A stretch of 64,000 nucleotides of DNA. Origin: Maratus speciosus. Its lineage: Eukaryota; Arthropoda; Arachnida; Araneae; Salticidae. This document shows, one piece after another, positions 56,989 through 64,000 of this stretch. The stretch spans positions 32,056,852-32,120,851 of the forward strand of contig OZ010800.1 of NCBI GenBank assembly GCA_963932465.1, in the 5' to 3' direction. The position numbers and the translations under genes are program-made. How positions within the stretch are numbered: position 1 is the first letter of the stretch; the number at the start of each line of letters is the position of its first letter. The notes under the pieces were generated by a model. The model worked only from the letters and a program-made list of their open reading frames with translations. It searched no databases and had not been told where the DNA came from.

Positions 56989-58374
56989 TACTGACGATAA
57001 AAAAATCCGAACACCAAGAAAAAATTATTGTATAGTAATGAAACTTGGAAAATGCATTTGTCTAGTTAACATATTTAATTGATTAGTTTTTCAAGATCAC
57101 AGATTAATTTAAGTTCAAGAAAATGCATTTCAAATGTGAAATGCTGTTACATTAATAGCCGGTGTAGCCTCCAAAATTTTGAATGAAAGCCTGCAAACGT
57201 GCATGCATTGTATCATGCAGGCGCCGACTGTCACTTTGTGGTATGGAGTTCCATGCTTGTTGTACTTGTTGTGTCAATACTCGGGCCGTCAGTGCTGGAT
57301 GTGGATAATGCTGAAATTGTCGTCCAATTATATCCCATACGTGCTCAAGGGAGACAGATCTGGTGATCTCATAGGCCAAGGTAACATGTCGACACTCTGC
57401 AGAGCACGTTGCGTTACAACTGCGGTATGAAAGCAAGCGTTATCCTGTTGGAAAACGCCCCCTTGAATGTTGTTCAAGAATAGCAGCACTACAGGTTGAA
57501 TTACCAGACTGACGTACAAATTTCTAGTCAGTGTATTTGGAATAACCACGAGAGTGCTCCTGCTGTCATAGGAAATTGCTCCCCAGACCATGACTCCAGG
57601 TGTAGGTCCAGTGTGTCTAGGCCGCAGACAGTTTGGTTGCAGGAGTTTCCCTGGCCTCCTTCTGACGAACACACGGCTATCATTGGCACCAAGGCAAAAC
57701 CTGCTTTCGTCAGAAAAGACAACAGATCTCCACTCCGTCCTCCAACGAGCTCTGGGTTGACACCAGTGCAGTCGCAAGCGGCAATGGCTTGTAGTCAGTG
57801 GAATGCACGCTACAGCGCGCCTGGCTCGGAGCTGTCCTTGAAGTAACCGATTTCTAACAGTTCGTTGTGTCACTGTTGTACCAGCTGCAGCTCGAATTTC
57901 TGCCGCAGACGCAGTACGATGCACCACAGCCGTCCGCCGAATACGGCGGTAATCCCTCTCAGTAATTCCACGTGGCCGCCGGAACCCGATCATCCTGAGG
58001 CAGTACCATCCCTTGACCACTGCTCCCAACACATATCGCGGAAAGAAAATCCACCTTCTTGTAGCCCTATTACACGACCTCGTTCCAACTCGGTGAGCTG
58101 TTGATAATGGCTTCTTCGTCTTCTTAAAGGCATTCTTGGATAACATAAACTCAATGCGTCTAATTTCGAAGATAAATAAAGCTCACGAACTTTACAGCAC
58201 GCATTTAAAGCAAACCTGACTTGTAAGTTCTGAGTGGCGAGACTAGCGCCACACTTATGCGCGAATCGCGAAATTTGAATCCATGTCATCCTTCAAATGC
58301 ATAAAAACGCCTACCAAATTTCGTTTATCTAACACAAGTCTTTATTGGTGTTGGAATTTTTTTCCGCGTCAGTG
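56989..58374 (-). mobile_element. Tc1-type DNA transposon
   Basis: TA flanks both ends (56987-56988 and 58375-58376). The right terminus read inward is CACTGACGCGGAAAAAAATT followed by CCAACACCAA; the left is a worn version, TACTGACG...AAAAATCCGAACACCAA. The 1386-bp length fits a full-length Tc1-type element. It carries one minus-strand transposase gene that is no longer intact. Confidence 0.92.
57152..58133 (-). pseudogene. Tc1-type transposase, internally deleted and frameshifted
   Basis: Cut-and-paste transposase of the Tc1 family. It starts at MPLRRRRSHYQQLTELERG (Met at 58133), a typical N-terminus leading into the first helix-turn-helix. About 15 codons expected after GGFSFRD are missing, so DNA-binding helices are lost, and the frame shifts. 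The main frame then gives RTASAAEIRAAAGTTVTQRT (second HTH), VVFSDESRFCLG with the first catalytic Asp, GVMVWGAISYDSRSTL, GGVFQQDNACFHTA with the second Asp, and MRSPDLSP. After another frameshift near 57345, SLEHVWDIIGR carries the third acidic residue (Glu) of the DDE triad. The C-terminus is NFGGYTGY, with a stop at 57152. Catalytic residues remain but the protein cannot be made intact. Many plus-strand ORFs here are shadows. Confidence 0.93.
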
Positions 58375-58376
58375 TA

Positions 58377-60840
58377 TGTAAGTGATATTGAAAAAAAAAA
58401 CAGCTTGCCGAACTACAGTGATGGACTGAAAAACGAAAATTATCTTTTAAATATAATTTAGTAAGGTGTTTTAAATTTTGACAATAACTGAAATTTCTTA
58501 TTTTTTATTTTTATTAACGTTTATTTTTATTTTAAAATACCTACATATATGACACAAACATAAAGAATAAGTTTCGTTATTCAATAAAATGATATAACTT
58601 TAAGCAAGGCATGATTTCTAAAGGTATAAATTATATATACTTCAACAGACATAGATAGACTCACCAGATATCTTTACACTCTGCTAAACAGATTTTACAT
58701 GCAGGTCATGCGTTAGCCGATTAGCGTAAACGACGTAATTAATTAGCTTTGAACACAGATATAATGAATACATTATGATTAAAATAAAAAAATTGGAAAC
58801 AAACTTTATCCATATCTTCTTTTGTTTTATTATATTTGTTTAATTTAGTATAGAAAGCTAACAATAATACTCACAAAATTATAATGCTGTTTTTAATAGG
58901 AACAAATGAAAATATATCTCGTGAATAATGCATGAGCACTATTCACGAACCTCCCTTTGCTGTTTTAGCTGAAGAAAATGAAATAAAATCTATAGAAATC
59001 CTGACATATTTTTGCCCGATCATACCATCCCATGACTCCCATGTAGCAACTTTCGTTTTTTCAACGTTGTTTGGCATTGTAATAAATTAGAAAATGTGTC
59101 TCGTCAGCTCCACTAATTTTCAACTGTACTTTTAATAGCATTTCCAACGCAATTTAAAGCGTCGTGAAAATATATTTCGCGAGTCATAATAAATGCACAA
59201 TCTCGTTACTTACATTATTTTTAACGTCATTTTAATGCTATACAAAACGTTTTAAAAAAGAAAAATAACTGAAATTATTAATTTATTAGTAAGAAAAAAG
59301 AAACATTTTTAACTGGATTTTCTTTTTGAAAAAAAAAAAAAAGAAAAAAGAAAAAAGAAAAGTTGTTAATTGTAAATAGCAAGTTTTCCCTCTTTTAAAG
59401 ATATTTTGCATAAACATTTTTATAAATTTTATAATATAATTTAAGGAAAGATTAAAAGAGCACATTTCTGATATCTAGTTTAACAAACCCGATACAGCTT
59501 TATCCAGATTGCATCAAACAGAAAATATTAAGATAAACTTCGAAAAAGCTAAAATTATCATTTCAACGTCTAACCACTACTCATCAATAATCCGTGAATC
59601 CATTGAATTTTTACGTAGAAGTGATAATGCTTGTAACGACGTCCTTTCCTATAATATTCCCGCAATTTGGTACAATATCCTAAATATTTCATGACCTCCT
59701 GATAATATGAACTGATCTTTTCACCCCTCTGCAGAGAAATGGACTGAACTCCGCTTGCGCATGCGTACTATTTTTGTTTTTGTTTTTAAATGTATTTCTA
59801 TTCAGTGGATCATCTTTAATCCCTTTGAAAATGAACGCGTGTGTGTTCGAAAGATCTCGGGTTACATTAAATAATATTTTTATATGTTTTTATATGTTTT
59901 TTCATCTTTTAAGTAATTATAAGTATATTACAAAGTTTATTAATAACAAGGTGAAAATTTCCTTCACGACACTGGTGTTTAAAACAGTGTTTTGACTCTA
60001 TTAAACATTTTTTGCTAGTCATTTTATAGCCTTTTTTTTTCATTAGAAAAACTAATAATTTTTTTATTAATCAATTTAACAGTACTATTTTTATAGAATC
60101 TTTCAGTAAATATGAAAAAAATATCATCTTAAAAAAAATTAAAACTATTTAATTTTTTCAGTAAATTTTAGGAAAAATATCTTTTAGATGTTTGTTATAC
60201 TCGCCATATACTAGATGATGTTTTCATACATATATTATAACAATTTAAAATTAATGCTAGTCTATTGCTATATGTCTGTATTTAAAGCAGTAATTTTCTA
60301 AGTTTTTAAAAGTTTTTTCCATCATATTCGTAATTGCTATTTGTATTTATTGCCTGCTATCTTTAAATCTTTCGATTTAACTCAGAAATACGAATATATG
60401 CTGTTAAATACGAACACACAAAAAAGATTATGTTTGATATAAAAACAATACTTCTTCGATAAGCATGTATATTGAATCTGCCTGCCCACTTTGAAAATGT
60501 TCTATTTCGACATAACGGTCAGATTTTAAAATTAATATAAAATCCCTAATTGGAGTATTATTTTTCTACTACATGCAAGTTTGCGATAAATTAAGCTAAT
60601 GATGTCTTTTTTTTTCACAAGCAGCTGTCTTTTATAATTATTGATAATTAAAAGCTATATCTCATTTATTTGTTTAGAAACAAATAGTTTGCTTTTCTGA
60701 ACCAGTTTTTATAAAAAGGTATATGAATATTTTGATTTGAAATAAATTTGTTACATTCGTCATACCCTTTAGTTTATTCCATATATTTTTTTACTTGAAA
60801 TGAATCAGATATTTTGTTACCTGAAATAAATATCAGGAAA
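58377..60840. other. AT-rich spacer, no gene seen
   Basis: Mostly low-complexity AT DNA with an A/AG-rich tract at 59328-59360. Small plus ORFs (59509-59694, 59774-59995) show no family, signal or repeat. No paired TIRs were noticed. Confidence 0.5.
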
Positions 60841-60841
60841 C

Positions 60842-60969
60842 CCACTGGTCACTTTTATGGCTACCACCAAACAACAATTTTCGTTATATATATTAATTTA
60901 AAATGTCGTAGAAATGTGCACTGGAGTTTATTGTTTGGAAATAGTTGTAGCCAAAAGAGTGACCAGTGG
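60842..60969. mobile_element. Miniature TIR element (128 bp)
   Basis: CCACTGGTCACTTTTATGGC at the left pairs with its inverse ending GAGTGACCAGTGG at 60969, and inner CCAAACAA blocks pair as well, so almost the whole element folds back. No clear target duplication flanks it. Confidence 0.7.
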
Positions 60970-61504
60970 CAATATTTATATAACCATGTGTCTTATAGTA
61001 TTCTTTAATAAAAAGTGAGATATAAAAGCTAAGATCAGCAGCATTTTTCTAATTTCAAGGAAATAAAATTTCAAATACAGAGTATTTTTTGTTTCGTTAT
61101 TGTTTTTTCTCTTAATTTTTATCAATAAAAAATAAATACATTAAGAGTTATAAATTATACTTCAAAACAATAATACTTAATGCAATCATAGTCTATTACT
61201 TAGATCTTAGATTGTATAATCCATCGGTTCTTTACCGGGGTCCTCGAAAATCTCGCGGTCAATGTAAACTTCTTGCCTTATCTAGAATCTTACAGAAGTG
61301 AAACTATTAATACTGTTTAAAAGTACTGCATAAAAAGCTATATACTGCAGTTTATATGTTGTAGTTTCTCTGTAGTTTGCATACCTATATTAGTTTATAC
61401 ATCCTTTACATATACTATTCTAAGGAATATTGGCAATTTAATTCCGGAGATCCACGAAAACACAGAAAATAATAAAAGCGGTTCGGTGTAACTAAAATAT
61501 TAAC
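60970..61504. other. Spacer, no gene seen
   Basis: AT-rich DNA without a repeat partner in the window. The minus ORF at 61609-61415 extends into the hairpin-ended repeat and is unsupported. Confidence 0.45.
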
Positions 61505-61625
61505 AGTACACTGCACGAATTTTAAGTAGATTTCGTTAGCAATACCACCTATTACATTCTTCCGTATGTTGGAATTTCTGAAAATTTTTTGAAGATCTAA
61601 GCTGATCATGTCCCCTAGACACGAG
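61505..61625. repeat. Hairpin-ended repeat, copy C
   Basis: AAGTAG...CCACCT (61524-61550) is a worn version of the terminal hairpin. TATGTTGGAATTTCTGAAAA and GATCATGTCCCCTAGAC follow in the same order as copy A. The downstream satellite is absent: the copy ends near 61625, before a G-rich run (61656-61670). Confidence 0.7.
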
Positions 61626-61867
61626 CGTAGCTACATATATTTTTTCAGGGGAATAGGGGGGGGGGGGGATTAAAAAAATTCCCAATTTGAACCAAATTGC
61701 TCTATTTTCCAACTGAAATGATATGTGAAATGTGTTTTTTTAAGGATAATAATACTTATACGTAAAAAAAATAAATCCTTTCCAAAGAAAAATACTGAAA
61801 CTACAAACACAAAAATTGTAATTATTGGTTCATTTAATGAAGGTTTAAACACACCTCTTTCATTTAA

Positions 61868-63369
61868 CACTAGAACGCCGGGAACGCCCCTGAAACGCCG
61901 GCCAGGTGTCAGTTTGACACTGCTTGATATTAAGAGAAAATTCGAAGAAAATGTGCACTTTAATATTCTTTTTACAAATATCGTACACACAAATAATATT
62001 ATATCTGTGAAATAAAAATAATTTTCAAGATTTTATGAAAATATATATGGTACACATAAATAATATATCTGTAAAATAAGTATAATTTTGAAAGATGATA
62101 TGAAAATATATATGGTAAACGGACATAATATTATATCTGTAATATAAGAATATTTTTGCAAGGTGATATGAAAACATAAACAAAAGAAATAACTACTTAC
62201 ATTAATTATTAAGGTGAAGCTTGCTGCAATATAATAGAAATGCAAAAATATGAACGTAAAAAGCACTAATAATATTAAATTTTCTGAATACCGGTTTCTG
62301 TATCATATAGCATACCGTCCTCAGTGCTAAAGAGGGCGGAAATTTTCTTACACAAATAGGAGAGATGGGGAATTTCAACTACTTACATTATTTACATTCA
62401 ATAAATTTATAGCTGGCATATTTTGTGCATTTGCCACATGTCATTTCTTTTACAAGAATAACATATTTTATTTGTCACATTTCAATGACATATTTCAACC
62501 TCACGTTTCCTACGCTTAGAAGGATTTTCAGTCCGCAGTTCATTTTCATCTCTCCTGCTTTTTTTAGTGAATTTTGTAATATATTCTGCTCGCAATTCTT
62601 CAGCAAATGTTTGGATAAAAGCACGCCTTGATAATTTTTCTCCCGTCACACGTTTGAAAATAATCCAAGCATTTATGGCAGCAAAGTCTAAAATATTGTA
62701 GAATGTATGAACTGGCCATCTTGTTGAACCAGATTTGACTGAATATTGCCTTGACATTTGGTCAACAAAATCTACGCCACATTTCGTTTCGTTATAAAAA
62801 TTGATGGTTTCAAGTGTTTTCCTTGAATTGCTAGCAATTACAAAGTTTAAATGCATAGAAATTAGGATTATCACCTTTTTTATTTCTTTTTTACACTGGT
62901 AAACTGTAAGTGATGACGATGTGAACCGATTCTTCATTTTTCAATATTTTTGTTGAATATAACGATTTTTTCCGGATTTTATACAATCGGGAATTTCTCG
63001 TCTGGCCTTATTCACTGTGCCAAATAAACTCGCCCGTCTTTCTTTTAGTTCCTTAGCCAACTCAAGAGAAGTAAAAAAATTGTCAACTGTGACATTTCTT
63101 CCCATATTTTTAAAGGGTTCTATTAGTTTTAAAACCACATACTCAGAAAGTCTATGGCTTTGATCTTGTTCTTCATTTTTTCCTAGGTAGGGAAATGCGT
63201 TCAAAATATACATACTTTCTAAATCTGCAGTTGTAAGATTTTTAAGATTAATAGTATATAGATTGCCTCTTTATTGAAAAGAATTAAACAAAATGAAAAC
63301 AGTACCTTCGGTTTCTTGTTGCAGAATCCAGCGGCGTTCGAAAAGTGAATTACGAAAGCACTTAATTAA
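61868..63369 (-). mobile_element. piggyBac-type element, partial
   Basis: TTAA (61864-61867) is followed by CACTAGAACGCCGGGAACGC, which resembles a piggyBac TIR and lies on the 3' side of the minus-strand transposase. A matching right TIR is not clearly preserved; GGCGTTCGAAAAGTGAATTA near 63331-63350 is at best a worn remnant. The region 61870-62400 between the TIR and the coding remnant includes two or three ~70-bp imperfect repeats (ATATATGGTACAC/TAAAC, AATATTATATCTGTAAAAT). Confidence 0.5.
62411..63271 (-). pseudogene. piggyBac-type transposase, C-terminal two-thirds
   Basis: Minus-strand, single frame with in-frame stops. It begins near 63265 (LYTINLKNLTTADLESMYIL) without the N-terminal half. 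Diagnostic blocks are FPYLGKNEEQ, RLSEYVVLKLIEPF, GRNVTVDNFFTSLELAKEL with the second catalytic Asp, and SLFGTVNKARREIP. A TGA near 62939 interrupts before SLTVYQCKKEIKKVIILIS. ETINFYNETKCGVDFVDQMS then carries the third catalytic Asp, followed by WPVHTFYNILDFAAINAW. After a TGA near 62480 the same frame gives KICYSCKRNDMWQMHKICQL, a degenerate Cys-rich finger like that ending piggyBac transposases. The first catalytic Asp is missing. The order and spacing of motifs make the family call firm. Confidence 0.9.
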
Positions 63370-63650
63370 CCTTTAACTGATGTCACGCGGTCTCCCAGAC
63401 CCCGTGACTCCCAGCTGTAAACACTTTTACAGCTTTTCACTTTTCTGTACTGAAGTGAAATAATATGAATAAAATACTTTTTTCATGCAATTTTATTCAC
63501 ATGATCCTAAGAGAAGTACAACGATATTGTTAGGACAAAATTTAAGTAAATTCAACCATTTGAGTTATTTTTTTATTTATTTTATTCGAGGTGTCTGAGA
63601 GACCGGATCACATCAGTTGTGTGACAAATTTTAGTCACATCAGTTAAAGG
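63370..63650. mobile_element. TTAA-flanked MITE-like element
   Basis: CCTTTAACTGATGTCACGCG at the left end matches, inverted, the right end (CACATCAGTTAAAGG). TTAA is on the left (63366-63369) and TCAA, a one-base variant, on the right (63651-63654). Subterminal GGTCTCCCAGACC and GTCTGAGAGAC are small palindromes. The TTAA target and 281-bp size suggest a non-autonomous piggyBac-type element. Its TIR differs from that at 61868, so it need not derive from the adjacent transposase. Confidence 0.7.
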
Positions 63651-63654
63651 TCAA

Positions 63655-64000
63655 AACTCAGGAACCTTGACTGCTTACATATGTGAGTCGAGATTTAAAA
63701 AATATTACTTAAAGAATAAAGGATTCACTTCAATGAATTACGAATTAACTTGTCTTTCATATTTTTTTAATATTACAGAATTAGATTTAGATTTCATCAA
63801 CTTCACATCGCGAATCAAAACATTGTAGCATTCGATCCTGCAGCGAATGCAAGAAAAATAAAGAAAATGAAAATTATTCTATTAAAGAGAAAAGACAACG
63901 ATTAATATTCATGATACATAAAAATGACAATAAGAATTTTAAAATTAGAAAAGAGTTAAAAAGAATATGTTTTAGAATTAATTAAAGTCTTAATTTTTAA
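63655..64000. other. AT-rich window end, nothing recognised
   Basis: No ORF, repeat partner or RNA gene can be supported in the last 350 bases. Confidence 0.45.

Noticed and set aside
57496..58104. Plus-strand ORFs over the Tc1 element
   Set aside because: Shadows of the minus-strand transposase, which accounts for the sequence in family motifs.

Overview
This window looks like AT-rich, gene-poor intergenic DNA from an arthropod nuclear genome. There are no operons, ribosome binding sites or long host ORFs. Every recognisable coding segment belongs to a transposable element, and nearly all are broken. The mix is BEL/Pao and Ty3/Gypsy LTR retrotransposons, a Tc1-type element, hAT-, pogo/Tigger- and piggyBac-related transposase remnants, a tRNA-derived SINE, and many inverted- and tandem-repeat blocks. 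This suits a large, repeat-rich arthropod genome. My impression from the Tc1, Gypsy and SINE families is an arachnid, probably a spider, but that is inference and I could not search a database.

Layout. 0.2-2.5 kb: a short irregular tandem repeat, an 86-bp duplication and a minus-strand gag/ORF1-like zinc-knuckle pseudogene. 2.5-5.1 kb: a comparatively non-repetitive stretch that is GC-richer than its surroundings. 5.4-8.3 kb: a long-terminal-inverted-repeat (TIR) element with a tRNA-like end, then a 155-bp tandem array. 8.3-17.6 kb: a 5'-truncated BEL/Pao pol with its 3' LTR. It is split by a TA-flanked element (9459-10802) and by a 4.3-kb hAT-like element with an 8-bp target duplication (11704-15977). 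Removing each insert with one target copy puts the flanking BEL reading frame back in register. 17.9-21.7 kb: two large palindromic repeats. 23.2-25.7 kb: a TA-flanked long-TIR element with a nested inverted repeat. 25.8-29.5 kb: a minus-strand Gypsy pol with its 3' LTR, cut off in the protease by another repeat.

29.5-31.6 kb: a hairpin-ended repeat followed by a 1.06-kb tandem duplication. 31.9-32.2 kb: a small retropepsin-like or secreted-protein-like ORF pair. 35.3-36.0 kb: the C-terminus of a pogo/Tigger-type transposase with a zinc finger. 36.2-37.3 kb: a ~145-bp tandem array. 37.5-41.3 kb: a possible Helitron-like element with another inverted-repeat element inside it. 41.7-45 kb: small fold-back elements. 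46.9-52.5 kb: a duplicated segment in which only one copy carries a 2.5-kb insertion of tandem repeats that also contains a SINE. 53.9-56.6 kb: minisatellites and short repeats. 57-58.4 kb: a Tc1-type transposon. 61.5-63.7 kb: another hairpin-ended repeat, a piggyBac transposase remnant and a TTAA-flanked MITE-like element.

No gene here can be argued to be intact and expressed. The interest lies in the repeat families: the hairpin-ended element that carries satellite DNA, the long-TIR element with tRNA-like Pol III boxes in both arms, and the precisely dated nested insertions in the BEL element.
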